This document shows, piece after piece, positions 33,930 to 45,553 of a stretch of 64,000 nucleotides of DNA. The stretch comes from Pterois miles. Taxonomy: Eukaryota > Chordata > Actinopteri > Perciformes > Scorpaenidae. The notes beneath the pieces were generated by a model. The model searched no databases. It was not told where the DNA came from and saw only the letters and a program-made list of their open reading frames with translations. The position numbers and the translations under genes are program-made. Location of the stretch: the NCBI GenBank assembly GCA_947000775.1, contig CAMQGK010000297.1, forward strand, positions 1,377,001 to 1,441,000, written 5' to 3'. Each line of letters opens with the position of its first letter. Positions within the stretch are counted from its first letter, which is position 1.

Positions 33930-34150
33930 TAAAACCTCATTGAGCTCCAGGCAGTGTTCTTGGTCCTTCAGCACTTCGGGGGAAACAAATGCTGGTGAGG
34001 ACCTACAACCACACCATGGTGGTTTACATGAACAAGCAGGGCAGAGTTTAGTCTGCTGCTCTGTTAGAAACAGTGGAGAACCAGTGGTTGTGGGCCTCAG
34101 AGCACCTAGTTTCTGAAAGCTCTCCACATTTCCAGGTCAAGGGTTCTGTT
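33930..34150 (+). mobile_element. DIRS-like retroelement fragment, RNase H part (unit A)
   Basis: Frames read ELQAVFLVLQHF and, one frame over, MLVRTYNHTMVVYMNKQG. These match the HxLVRTDNTTVVxYINRQGG block of DIRS-type RNase H domains. It is broken by frameshifts. Confidence 0.6.
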
Positions 34151-34235
34151 ATTTGACCGACACAATACCCACTGCTCGCTATGGTTCTCCCTGGCATGGT
34201 ACTACGACCCACCTCTAGGAGGTGGGCACATTTAC

Positions 34236-34568
34236 TGGGGGCGGCAGTAGCTCAGTCTGTAGGGAGTTGGCTTGGGAAACGGAGGGTCACCGGTTCAAGT
34301 CCCGACATGGACCAAAAACTGAGTGTGAACTGGTAGCTGGAGAGGTGCCAGTTTACCTCTTGGGCACTGCCGAGGTGCCCCTGAGCAAGGCACCAAACCC
34401 CCAACTGCTCAGGGCGCTTGTCTGGAGCAGCCCCCTCACTCTGACATCTCTCCATTACTGCATGTGTGTGTGTTTGTGTGCATGTACCATGTATAAGTTA
34501 AACAGAGTGTAAATTGAATTTCCCCACTGTGGGACTAATAAAGGTTGATCTTCTTCTTCTTCTTCTTC
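34236..34568 (+). mobile_element. tRNA-derived SINE with CTT tail (unit A only)
   Basis: A 333-bp insertion starts TGGGGGCGGCAGTAGCTCAG (tRNA-like A box), carries B box GGTTCAAGTCC, and ends GGGACTAATAAAGG then (CTT)n. Unit B lacks it: its sequence runs GGCACATTTACAAATGTGCC. Only TAC appears duplicated at the borders. Confidence 0.8.
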
Positions 34569-34571
34569 TAC

Positions 34572-35250
34572 AAATGTGCCATGGCCAAGAAAACTGCTTT
34601 ATATCTTCCCACCACTCCATCCTATCACTCCCCTACTGGAGAGAGAATCTGGAGAGACCACTGCCTGTTCAAGGCAAAGTGGTTAAGAACTGATTCAGAT
34701 GTTGGTAGCCCAACTCTGGACCATCCTCCAGTTCTTGGGGGTTCTGTCTCAGCAGATGGGAGCAGTAGGTGCTTTGCCCATTCAGAGGGACAGGCTGAGG
34801 ACGGCTGGACTGTCTGTGCATGTTGTGCAGACTATCCAGGTGGCAAGAGGGTGATCCACCACTGCCTGTTTCAAGGCAAAGTGGTTTGGGTTCCAGCGCT
34901 GCTGTGAGGAAAAATGGCTAGATGCCTGTCCTGTACAGTCCGGTCTGATGGTTGAGTGCTGTCTCATGCTTCTATTGAAGTGTATGCAGCAGCCATTATT
35001 TCCTGCCGTGAGGGTTTTGGCACCAGACTGGTCTTGGCCACCTTTTCATGAAGTGGTTTCAGTAGGGGGTCAGGAGGCAACGACCAGTAGTGTGTGTGTC
35101 CTCCCTGTGGCGGGAACTTCCATTGGTGTTTGAGGCATTGGTGATGGACCCTTTTGAGCCTCTAGTGTTCCTCTTCAAAGGCGTTGTCATTCAAGACAGC
35201 TTGTTGCTTGCATTGACCTCATCTCAGAAAGTATGAACTGACCGCCCCAT
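34572..35250 (+). mobile_element. DIRS-like fragment, tyrosine recombinase part (unit A)
   Basis: In the last part one frame reads EALVMDPFEPLVFLFKGVV followed by DSLLLALTSSQKV. This matches the PFEPL...LKTALLLALTSxKRV block typical of DIRS-like tyrosine recombinases. The preceding part (34640-35080) is collinear with the region between RNase H and recombinase but is frame-broken. Confidence 0.6.
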
Positions 35251-35284
35251 CGGTGCACCCCAGTTGCTTGATGCTTCGTGGTGA

Positions 35285-35870
35285 TTACAGCAGGTCTGCT
35301 GTCAGACCAAACCCCTCTTTTGTTGCTATAAATTTAAGGCGTTCAATCAGGTTGAGGGTCATAACACTGGATGCTTTTAAACTCTGCCCCATGAGGCTAT
35401 TTTTGCTTCACTATTCTCTTAGCGTTCCAACCCTCACCTATGGTCATGAGCTTTGGGTAGTGACTGAAAGAACAACATCACGGATTCAAGTAGCTGAAAT
35501 GAGTTTCCTTCGTAGGGCGGCTGTGCTCAAGCCTTAGAGATAAGGTGAGGAGAGCTCAGACATCTGGAGGGAGCTTGGAGTGGGGCCACTGCTCCTTTGC
35601 ATGAAAAGGGGCCAGCTGAGGTGGTTTGGGCATCTGTCCAGGATGCCTCCTGGACACCTCTGAGCATGTTCAACTGGTAAGAAGCCCTGGGGTAGACCAG
35701 AAAATGCTGGGAGAGATTACATGTCTTATTCGGCCTGGGAACGCCTCGGGGTCTCCCAAGAAGAGCTGGAAAATGTTACTGGGGGAGAGGGAGGTCTGGA
35801 ATTCCCGACTAAACCTGATGGCCCCACAACCTGACCCTGAATAAGTGGAAGAAAATGGATGGATGGATGT
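35285..35870 (+). mobile_element. Rex3 LINE fragment at the end of unit A
   Basis: Plus-strand frames read LTYGHELWVVTERTTSRIQ, AEMSFLRRAAVLKP and later RPGNASGSPKKSWKML. These are Rex3 C-terminal blocks, ending in AAGTGGAAGAAAATGGATGG with three GATG repeats. A G-run (35891-35898) and the duplication junction follow at once. Confidence 0.8.
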
Positions 35871-35958
35871 TGTCTTATCAATATTTTTTTTGGGGGGGGA
35901 TATTGGAGAGTTTTACGTCTTCAGTCAGACCTGGGCCAGTTATTTAAAACCACGCTGT

Positions 35959-36066
35959 CAGGTTGCTTGTGCTCCTTTTCCTACCACACTTTTCCCTTCC
36001 AGTCAACTTTCTGTGAGTTGGCTTTGATACAGCGCTCTGTGAACAGCCAGCCCTTTCAGCGATGAC
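35959..36066 (-). mobile_element. Tc1 transposase N-terminal fragment (unit B)
   Basis: This is the same fragment as in unit A, at the same distance from the unit junction, with a few substitutions. Confidence 0.7.
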
Positions 36067-36395
36067 CAAATTTCACCTCCCACCGTCCACAGACACAGGC
36101 TGGTCGGTTTGATGGCTTTCATTATTTTGAAATTGTTTTTCTCCCATTTGCCCTTTTGTTTTTATACTATGTACAGCAGTAGAATGATCATTGGTACTGT
36201 AATAATACAAACAAGGTCATGTTTCACATGATGTACATTTTGCTGAGGAAAGATCCCATCTAAATGGTCATAACAATGGCCAACACTGTGTGGCAGGTTT
36301 GTAATGACACTGACTCACTGAGGGTGGAGTGCAGTTTTCTTTGGGGGAGCAGTTGTGCGACTTCAAACTTTGACATAGGCTTTGGACAAACTAGC

Positions 36396-36473
36396 GGTCA
36401 AAACAAACAGCTGTGAGCTGATTAGTCGAAGAGGTTCTCCTCTGGGCGAACATCAACCATCAACTCCTGGAAG
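36396..36473 (+). other. Candidate non-coding first exon and donor (unit B)
   Basis: This is the counterpart of the unit A candidate, with the donor GTAAGC at 36474. Confidence 0.4.
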
Positions 36474-37737
36474 GTAAGCGACGTTTCTACCGTTCCGTTC
36501 CTGCGTCTGTCCGTTAGACTGCACTTGTCAGCGGCAAAGCATCACTGGGACTGCAATCATACGGTCCATGACGCCTGGAAAACGATGGGGAGCACTTTAT
36601 TATTAATAAACCATAAACTCAAACTTAGCACGTTGGTGGCCACAGAGAGGGAAAACATATATTGAGATCGTAATTTATTCATATGTACTTAGATCAGTCC
36701 CACGTTTTTATTTTTTAGCGTGCGCAAGATCATTTGTGGCCTCAATTTAATTAATGCTTTTACACGTTTAGTTCATTGGTGCGCACAAGATAAGTGTATT
36801 AGAACTAGCATCGCGCACACCACTGCAGTCTCTAACTGGGGGGATGTCGCCACTTGTCCAGCCACAATAACGCAGAGTAGATCTGTTGGTTACATTTTGT
36901 GCAGCCAGCATCAGACTGTTGTAAAATAACCCCCAAATTAAAAAAGGTGTTTTCATAAATTGTGCTACACAGTTTATTGTGCGCATCAACAAGAGTTTCC
37001 ACAGCTCCACGAACGGGTGGGCGCGTATTAATTTTTAAACGATGCTGGCCAATCTGGAGCTACACGTTTTTAACTGTAATACTTGTAGATGTGTGGCTGT
37101 GATAAACAACACAATGTGGTGCGCCCTATCAAGTGCGTCAGGACCGTGCCAAATGCACTTTTGGTAAATTCGTGGCCAGGTTCACTTGGCACACCTGTGG
37201 GGCACTTGGGCACCGGGTGGATCAGACAGAATGCATTTTTTAGATGGGTGCATTAGAGGGTGTGACATGGCTTTATCACACTGACTGCTTTCACTCCTTG
37301 TAATAACAGGGCTATTCTCGTAACGCACTGACAGTTTTTAACCTCAACATTCTCTATCACTTCATGTCGCTCATCGAAGTCTAGTTAGTACAACTAACGC
37401 TGACATAAGTGGACAGAGCACACCTCAACCGGCGTAGTGGGTTTGAATGTTGCTACGGACGAGCTGTCTATCAGGCGTTCGAGGATCTCAAAGTCAGCTT
37501 AGTGTTTCACTGCTACCCTCGTTTTGGCCGTCGTTGCAGTCTTACCATAGATCACACAAATCATGTCTTTTCTGTTACAGAAACAGGCTGTTCCTGTCGT
37601 TTCCATTCACGAAAGATAGAGTGTGTTTTACTCATGTATGTATAAAGAGAACTGGATACAGCGTTGGAGGCGGGCACCTGTTCATTCATATATTTGCTGT
37701 ACTGTTCCCTTACTGTTTCAGCTCCCACCTATGGAGC

Positions 37738-37930
37738 TCTGGTTAGTGACCGAAAGAATGAGATTGTGGTTTTAAGCAGCTGAAATGAGTTTCCTTCGTA
37801 GGGTAGCTGGGCTCAGCCTTAGAGACAGGGTGAGGAGCTCAGATATCTGGAAGGAGCTCAGAGTAGAGCTGCTGCTCCTTCATGTCGAAAAAGGCCAGCT
37901 CAGGTGGTACTGGTATCTGATCAGTGTGAG
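37738..37930 (+). mobile_element. Rex3 LINE fragment, 5' piece (unit B)
   Basis: This is the same Rex3 block as in unit A, with a few substitutions. Confidence 0.7.
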
Positions 37931-38198
37931 GAAAAAATGTCAGAGACCATGAGCTCCCTCCAAGGCCAGCCTCTTTTCTTTTCTCTCCAACCTTCCAAGG
38001 CTGGCGCAAGGATTAGCAATCAGTTGTTTCTGTCTCATTGTTATCTGATGAATGTCTTGTTTGGGTTACTGCTGCCTGTGCACATTGAGCCACGTAAAAA
38101 GTCCCCGCTGGCCAGCGGTATTTTCAGAGTGGAATGAGTGACACGCCTGGTGACTTGTTGACTTGAAATCGAGACATAAAATAAACCTCTGGTGTAAG

Positions 38199-38979
38199 CA
38201 GGGCTGGACTGGGACACAAAATCGTCCGGGCATTTTTAGCCGAGACCGGCCCACCAGGTATTGATGGAAAGACAATGAAGCCTATGAATGAAAACACACT
38301 TTCTTGTGATAATACTTATACACTGTACTGTACTTGCCTAATAAACTTAAACCTACACCATCCTCCCAGTCCCATTATTCTATACAGCACTTAGCAGAAA
38401 CCAGAATGCTGCTTGGTCTAGTTAACTTCCTGAACAATGTACAATGTACGATGGGATCCTGAAATTAGGACAGAGAGGAATAGAGGTGAGACATGATCAT
38501 TGACGAATGTTAAAATTAATAAATTTAGTGATATTTTCATAGATTAATGATAATACTACTACTACTACAACTACTACTACTACTACTACTAATAATAATA
38601 ATAAACTTCACCCAAACGTGATTCATATCTGACCCAGGTAGACTGAAGTTCATCACCTCTTACATGAAGTTCAGATTCCCCTCCACTCGCGATGAGTCTC
38701 TCCTTCTCCTGCCTCCCCTTCCCCTCATCTATCTGACGGCCACCTCCGCCATCGTCACCTGCGGCTGCCTTGGATGCAGCTGCTGCCTCCTTTTCAGTTT
38801 GTTGTTGTTCTCCTTTGTTCTCTCTGTATGATGAAGAATCAGTCATGACTAATGGGCCAATCTACCAGATTTGTGTACCAATAGGTATCATGACTAATAA
38901 CATTACTAATACCAGTACCATTGGTAAAAAAAAAAAAACTATTGGCATGCTGGTATGCCCGATGGCCAGTCCATAGGTG
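38199..38979. mobile_element. hAT-type non-autonomous element (unit B)
   Basis: This is the same element as in unit A, flanked by GGTGTAAG at 38191-38198 and 38980-38987. It is slightly shorter because of microsatellite and A-run length changes. Confidence 0.8.
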
Positions 38980-39054
38980 GGTGTAAGTCATTCCTGGGTG
39001 TCCAGCCCACTTCTGCAGTATCCAATTAATTGCTTTAAACATTTTCCTTCACAA

Positions 39055-39340
39055 TCAGGACACCTGGGCACCTCCCTTCTCCCTTTTTCACAAGCACATC
39101 CAACTGGCAAGAGGCCCTGGGGTAGACCCAGAACACGTTGGAGAGATTATATTATATTATATTATATTATTATTGTTTTGTCTGGCCTGGGAACGCCTTG
39201 GGATCCCCCAGGAAGAGCTGGAAAATGTTGCTGGAGAGAGGAACCTCTGGAATTCCCTGCTAAGCCTGCTGCCTCCACAACCTGGCCCTGGATAAGTGGA
39301 AGAAAAGGGATGGATGGATGGATGGATGGATGGATGGATT
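39055..39340 (+). mobile_element. Rex3 LINE 3' end with GATG repeats (unit B)
   Basis: The Rex3 C-terminal region here is longer than in units A, C and D. It retains the LAWERLGIPQEELE-like segment (39180-39300) and a (TATAT)n insertion at 39149-39170 before the GATG tail. Confidence 0.8.
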
Positions 39341-39597
39341 TTGTCAATTTTATTTCTGAAATATTACAGTTTGACCTCTTTGACCACACCTTGACCAGTT
39401 TTTTTTTTTACATGAAACCATCTGAGGTGTTTAGAGGTGCTTTCACTCTTTGGCGAAACTGCTGACAACTCACAGACATCTGACACGACAAAAAGCCCCA
39501 GTAAGACAAGACAAAACATGGGGTCACAAGCCTACAAGGTTGAGAGCTACTGGTTTAATTTACATGCAGTGTATTTTCTAAGCTTTCTCTTTCAGAG

Positions 39598-41652
39598 ATG
39601 TCCTCCCAAATCAGACTGAGGCTGCTGCCGAGAGCCAGATGTATGTTTGATGAGCCTGTTCAGGTGAAGGCGGTCGGGTTGAGGTCGAGACAGGTGGTCA
39701 CCATGAGAGCCAGATCAACTGACGAGAAGGGAGTGGTGTTTAGATCCTCGGCCACCTACAAGGCTGATGGGAACGGGGAGATCGACCTGGAGAGAGACCC
39801 CTCTCTGGGTGGGAGCTACATCGGGGTTGAACCCATTGGTCTGCTGTGGTCCATGAGGGCAGACACCCTGCACAAAAGGTTTAAAAAGTCATTTTCTCTA
39901 AACCCACATGTTGTGAAGTTCTCTGTGCATGAGGAGGAGGGGGAGGGCAGGATGCTGGCAGAGGCGACCAATGAGAGGCTTCTGATAGGAGACGGGGTCA
40001 GTCGGCTCCCCGTCAAAGAGGGGAACATTCGTGGAGTCCTGTTTACTCCTCCAGGTTGGTCTATGTTTCTGTTACGCTTCAGATCATTCAAGTAGTAAAG
40101 TTAAAGGAAAATGCTGGAATTATTTTTTCTTGATTATTAACAAAGAGACCAAAACAACAGTGAATTAATTTCACTAACCAGTACTGCTTGCATGGCCACA
40201 GCCTGATAAAGCTGTTCATCAGGCACATCAAGCCTTTAAAAACAAACATCTTCATTATGATGAAGATATTCCATATAAATTTCATGTCCTGAATAAGACA
40301 CAAACGGATAAATGTCAAAACCAGGATACTATTGTGCATGTAAACGTAGTCAGAGCTGGAGTGGGAAAGTGCTTCTGTTGACTTTCTTTTCTAGTTTGAT
40401 AAGATGAAAGAAATAAAGGGACCATGTTCATTTTAATGTAGGAATATGTTTTCCAAGTACAACGGTTTCGCTGTTTTATTCATTATGTATTTTTATTATC
40501 AGTGTTTTTTAACTATGTGAATCAGGCAGCTAATTACTACCTGTCACTTGGGGCCACCACAGTGTTGATATTTTGTTCTCATCTGTCTTTTAATCCAGGA
40601 GGAGGTCCGTTCCCTGCTGTGTTGGATCTCTACACTTTTGGTGGTGGTTTGTCAGAGAAAAGGTCCTCTCTGCTGGCCAGTCGTGGGTTTGTGGTTCTGA
40701 CCGTAGCGCTGTACGGCCGTGATGACATGCCGACAAACACCAAAGAGATCCATCTGGATTATTTTGAAGAAGCAATAGAGTTTTTAAAAAAAACAGGATA
40801 AGGTGAGTGGTTTGATCAGTACTGTCCTATTCTATGGGAATCTTGATTTTTTGGGGTGGACATACGTACAGTATATGCTAAGTTGTGTGGTATTATTTTT
40901 AATACCATGTCTTGGGGTGCTAAAGTTGGAAACATTTCAACTTCTGTACTCAGTGGCTAAAGTGTGTATTTCTATTTATGTTTATCTACAAAAGAGCCAA
41001 TGTGTGTAGCATCACAAGAACTAGTTTGCTTGTTTTTCCACAGGTTGGCAGTAAAGGAGTTGGTGTAATAAGCCTTTCAAAAAGTGGAGATCTTGCACTT
41101 TCAATAGCCTCTTACCTACCAGATGTTGATGCCACAGTGTGTATTAATGGCTGCTCTGCCAACACACTTTTCCCCCTCTACTATAAGAAGAGCCAAGTCC
41201 TCCGTCCGTTAATGTTTGACATCAGCAAGCTCGTTCCCACTGAGTCAGGGGCCTTCATTACCAAGAATGCTGTGCATAATCCGCTGGCAGAGGAGAACAT
41301 GGCCACCCTGGTCCCCATTGAACAAGCCAAGGGACGTTTCCTCTTTGTGGCATCAGAGGACGACAACAACTGGGACAGCAAGTCTTACATGGACATGGTG
41401 GTGGAGAGACTGAAGAGTCATAGGAAGGACAACTTTGAGAGTGTGTGTTACCCCGGAGCGGGACATTACCTAGAGCCACCTTATGGACCATACTGCCCCT
41501 CCAGTTTTCATGGGCTTATAAACAAGCCGGTCTCTTGGGGGGGTGAGCGCAAGTCCCACGCAGCAGCTGAAGTCCTCCTGTGGAAGAGGATCCAGGACTT
41601 CTTCAGAACTCACCTGAGCTGTGATACTGGACAGACTGAAGGCAAATTATAG
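39598..41652 (+). pseudogene. Acyl-CoA thioesterase/BAAT-family gene, copy B (single frame lesion)
   Basis: Exons are 39598-40054 (457 nt, intact), 40599-40802 (204 nt) and 41044-41652 (intact). The only lesion is a run of eight A near the end of exon 2, where copy E has seven. Read literally, exon 2 then ends EFLKKTG and TAA, and the hydrolase core is lost. With seven A the frame would continue into exon 3, so a homopolymer error or a polymorphic indel would make this a normal gene. Motifs in exon 3 are as in copy A: SLSKSG, EDDNNW, GAGHYLEPPYG and C-terminal EGKL. Upstream it keeps the candidate first exon and the TCTCTTTCAG acceptor before the ATG. Confidence 0.75.
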
Positions 41653-42040
41653 ATACACATATCATGAGATGGAAGACATACAAACAGATGGTAGTTGGTA
41701 GGACAGTAAATAATTGTATGTGAATGAAGCTAACAATTTAATGCTTGATTTGATGACTGAATATTTCATGTATTTCAACACTATGACTGAGTGATAATGG
41801 GTCTACTCAACTTATAATACAAGTTTGAGAATAGAAAGTGAAATTGAAATTGAAAGTGAAAGGAGCTCAATATGTAATTCAGATTATCAATGTGGCCATT
41901 TCAAAATGGCTAAATATGTGGTGGAAGGAGGCTTAACCAATCCAGTTAAATGTGAAGTGTCCTTTTTCTTATTAAAAAAGCTTACTGTGATGTTTAACTG
42001 TCTATGTCTGTCTTATATTCTGTAAACCTGAACTTAACCT

Positions 42041-42312
42041 GCACGTTGGTGTAGTGGTTCGCACCGTTGCCTCACAGCACAGGTTCAAATCCAGCTTGGA
42101 TCTTCTATGTCCAGTTTGTATGTTCTCCCCATGTTAGCGTAGGTTTTCTCCGGTTCTCTGGCTTCTTCCCACAGTCCAAAGACATGCAGGTTAATTGATC
42201 ACTCTAACGTGCCTGTAGGTGTGACTGTGAGTTTGAATGGTTGTCTGGCGAACTGGGGAACTGGGATGGGCTAACGGGTAAGTGGTTGAAGATTGATGAA
42301 TGGATGGATGAT
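42041..42312 (+). mobile_element. tRNA-derived SINE, unit B
   Basis: The same SINE copy as in unit A, duplicated with the segment. Confidence 0.75.
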
Positions 42313-42387
42313 CTTTACCTTTTGCTGACACCATGTCTATTAACTGAACTGGATCTGTCTCCTCAGCTTGGCACTGGGCATCATGTT

Positions 42388-42490
42388 ACATGTCAACACA
42401 TACCCGGTTGGACATCAGCAGTGACTTTTATTGACATGTCAACACACACCCGGTTGGACATCAACAGTGCCTTTTATTGACATGTCAATA
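42388..42490. repeat. 46-bp tandem repeat, 2.2 copies (unit B)
   Basis: The same repeat as in unit A. Confidence 0.85.
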
Positions 42491-42716
42491 TATATTTGGC
42501 AGCTTTTATATACCCATTATTTTAATTACATAATTCAATCAGACTCTGTATAACTGCATTTAAAAATGATGATTTTAAGTTTTTGCCAATCATTAATTTG
42601 GAAAATTCTGATGATTTTATCACATGCAGACTTAAACACAATGTTCTAACATGTTTTCCTCTTTTAAAAGACAGCTGTTGTATCTGTATTGTTATGTTTC
42701 CAATGTGGACAGACAA

Positions 42717-43470
42717 AGCAGAAGTCTATAATTGGTCCATTATTTATGTTATACATAAATAACAGAATTCGAGCTAGTCAATACTTCACTGTCTATTTAT
42801 TTTTGCTGATGATGCAGTTTCATATGCCCCAGGCTCCACCCCAGCAGAGGCCCTGTCTCATATTCAGTCTGCCTTTGATACTTTCCCATTATCACTCCAT
42901 AATCACAGACTAGATTTAAATGCAGAGAAGACCAAGTATTCTCTACCTCCACCAAAGACACTGACTTTCTTGCCATTAAAACCTCAAATGGCACTCATAT
43001 TACTAGTGCTGAGCCATACAAATACTTTTTTTGAATTTGGTTTGGTTTGTCATTTAAGATCCATATTCAATATTGATTCAAACATTAAAAATCAAACTAG
43101 AGTTTTGAAATTAAAGGATGTCTGTCCTCTTCCAACCGTAAAATTACTGTGCAGTCAACATTCAGGTCTGTCCTTGACCATGGAGATATTCTCTCCTGCT
43201 ATGCTGCCCCATCAGCACTTCAGCAGTATAACCCTGTGTATCATAGTGCATTACACTTTATCACAAATAACAAATTTCAGATTGATCATTGTTCTCTGTA
43301 GCAGACAGATGGATGGACCTCCTTACAGTCACAAAGACATAGCCATCTCATCCATTTAGAAATCTTTACTGTTTAAGCTTCCAGACTACCTCACATCTCT
43401 TCTCTCATTAAAAATCGTGGAGTGGCTGTGGTGTTTTTACGACTCAGAGTAGCAGCCTGTAGTCTTTTAG
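42717..43470 (+). mobile_element. L2-like LINE fragment (unit B)
   Basis: The same LINE fragment as in unit A. Confidence 0.75.
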
Positions 43471-43735
43471 TTGATTCATGAACTTCAAGTTTTCATAATT
43501 GTGTACATTGTAATACTTTTTTCAGTAGACTCAGTCACCATTGCGTCATATTTGGGAAGATAACTTATAAGACATGTATTTAAATGAAAGTCTTTGAGAT
43601 ATAAACATAAATTAAATGAAATAAATTAGATATTTTACAGTGAGTTAACAGAGAGTCCTCACAACATCTGTTAAGGGAACAACACTTGGATGAATGACCT
43701 CCGAGGTTGCACTCACCCGCTGGAGGACTCATACA

Positions 43736-43956
43736 TAAAACCTCATTGAGCTCCAGGCAGTGTTCTTGGTCCTTCAGCACTTCGGGGGAAACAAATGCTG
43801 GTGAGGACCTACAACCACACCATGGTGGTTTACATGAACAAGCAGGGCAGAGTTTAGTCTGCTGCCCTGTTAGAAACAGTGGAGAACCAGTGGTTGTGGG
43901 CCTCAGAGCACCTAGTTTCTGAAAGCTCTCCACATTTCCAGGTCAAGGGTTCTGTT
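43736..43956 (+). mobile_element. DIRS-like RNase H fragment (unit B)
   Basis: The same fragment as in unit A. Confidence 0.6.
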
Positions 43957-44040
43957 AGTTGACCGACACAATACCCACTGCTCGCTATGGTTCTCCCTGG
44001 CATGGTACTACGACCCACCTCTAGGAGGTGGGCACATTTA

Positions 44041-44720
44041 CAAATGTGCCATGGCCAAGAAAACTGCTTTATATCTTCCCACCACTCCATCCTATCACTC
44101 CCCTACTGGAGAGAGAATCTGGAGAGACCACTGCCTGTTTCAAGGCAAAGTGGTTAAGAACTGATTCAGATGTTGGTAGCCCAACTCTGGACCATCCTCC
44201 AGTTCTTGGGGGTTCTGTCTCAGCAGATGGGAGCAGTAGGTGCTTTGCCCATTCAGAGGGACAGGCTGAGGACGGCTGGACTGTCTGTGCAAGTTGTGCA
44301 GACTATCCAGGTGGCAAGAGGGTGATCCACCACTGCCTGTTTCAAGGCAAAGTGGTTTGGGTTCCAGCGCTGCTGTGAGAAAAAATGGCTAGATGCCTGT
44401 CCTGTACAGTCTGGTCTGATGATTGAGTGCTGTCTCATGCTTCTATTGAAGTGTATGCAGCAGCCATTATTTCCTGCCGTGAGGGTTTTGGCACCAGACT
44501 GGTCTTGGCCACCTTTTCATGAAGTGGTTTCAGTAGGGGGTCAGGAGGCAACGACCAGTAGTGTGTGTGTCCTCCCTGTGGCGGGAACTTCCATTGGTGT
44601 TTGAGGCATTGGTGACGGACCCTTTTGACCCTCTAGTGTTCCTCTTCAAAGGCGTTGTCATTCAAGACAGCTTGTTGCTTGCATTGACCTCATCTCAGAA
44701 AGTATGAACTGACCGCCCCA
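44041..44720 (+). mobile_element. DIRS-like recombinase fragment (unit B)
   Basis: The same fragment as in unit A, without the SINE on its left. Confidence 0.6.
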
Positions 44721-44755
44721 TCGGTGCACCCCAGTTGTTTTATGCTTCGTGGTGA

Positions 44756-45338
44756 TGACAGCAGGTCTGCTGTCAGACCAAAACCCTCTTTTGTTGCTAT
44801 AAATTTAAGGCGTTCAATCAGGTTGAGGGTCATAACACTGGATGCTTTTAACCTCTGCCCCATGAGGCTATTTTTGCTGCGCTATTCTCTTAGCTTTCCA
44901 ACCCTCATCTATAGTCATGAGCTTTGTGTAGTGACTGAAAGAACGACATCACTGATTCAAGTAGGTGAAATGAGTTTCCTTCGTAGGGCGGCTGTGCTCA
45001 AGCCTTAGAGATAAGGTGAGGAGCTCAGACATCTGGAGGGAGCTTGGAGTGGGGCCGCTGCTCCTTTGCATGAAAAGGGGCCAGCTGAGGTGGTTTGGGT
45101 ATCTGTCCAGGATGCCTCCTGGACACCTCTGAGCATGTTCAACTGGTAAGAAGCCCTGGGGTAGACCACAAAACGCTGGGAGAGATTACATGTCTTATTC
45201 GGCCTGGGAACGCCTCGGGGTCTCCCAAGAAGAGCTGGAAAATGTTACTGGGGAGAGGGAGGTCTGGAATTCCCTACTAAACCTGATGGCCCCACAACCT
45301 GACCCTGAATAAGTGGAAGAAAATGGATGGATGGATGT
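44756..45338 (+). mobile_element. Rex3 LINE fragment at the end of unit B
   Basis: The same fragment as in unit A, followed by a longer G-rich run (45359-45387). Confidence 0.8.
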
Positions 45339-45445
45339 TGTCTTATCAATATTTTTTTTGGGGGGGTGGGGTGGGGGGGGGGGGGGGTATTGGAGAGTTT
45401 TACGTCTTCAGTCAGACCTGGGCCAGTTATTTAAAACCACGCTGT

Positions 45446-45553
45446 CAGGTTGCTTGTGCTCCTTTTCCTACCACACTTTTCCCTTCCAGTCAACTTTCTG
45501 TGAGTAGGCTTTGATACAGCGCTCTGCGAACAGCCAGCCCTTTTAGCGATGAC
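45446..45553 (-). mobile_element. Tc1 transposase N-terminal fragment (unit C)
   Basis: This is the same fragment as in units A and B. It shares TTTTAGCGATG with unit D. Confidence 0.7.

Larger units (their letters stand above)
26344..35946 (+). repeat. Segmental duplication unit A (9.6 kb)
   Basis: This is the first unit of the acyl-CoA thioesterase/BAAT array. It starts at AAACCACGCTGTCAGG inside a LINE fragment and ends at GGGCCAGTTATTTA. Its order is Tc1 scrap, upstream region, split Rex3, hAT element, three-exon gene copy A, SINE, L2-like fragment, DIRS-like fragments, Rex3 tail and a G-run. It differs from unit B mainly by a SINE insertion at 34236, a ~128-bp deletion scar at 27106 and a ~110-bp deletion in the Rex3 tail. 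Confidence 0.9.
35947..45433 (+). repeat. Segmental duplication unit B (9.5 kb)
   Basis: The second unit is collinear with A across its length and nearly identical. Its left junction reads CCAGTTATTTA|AAACCACGCTG. It lacks the SINE found at 34236 in A and retains the longer Rex3 tail at 39150-39300. Confidence 0.9.

Noticed and set aside
33774..34127. 117-codon minus-strand frame with many cysteines, repeated in units B and D
   Set aside because: It lies opposite a DIRS-like RNase H fragment that reads on the plus strand. The cysteine-rich frame is its antisense.
32249..34310. Possible tRNA genes (A and B boxes at 32249-32300 and 34236-34305)
   Set aside because: The box motifs belong to tRNA-derived SINEs. 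No cloverleaf with proper acceptor pairing is evident, and SINE bodies and tails follow.
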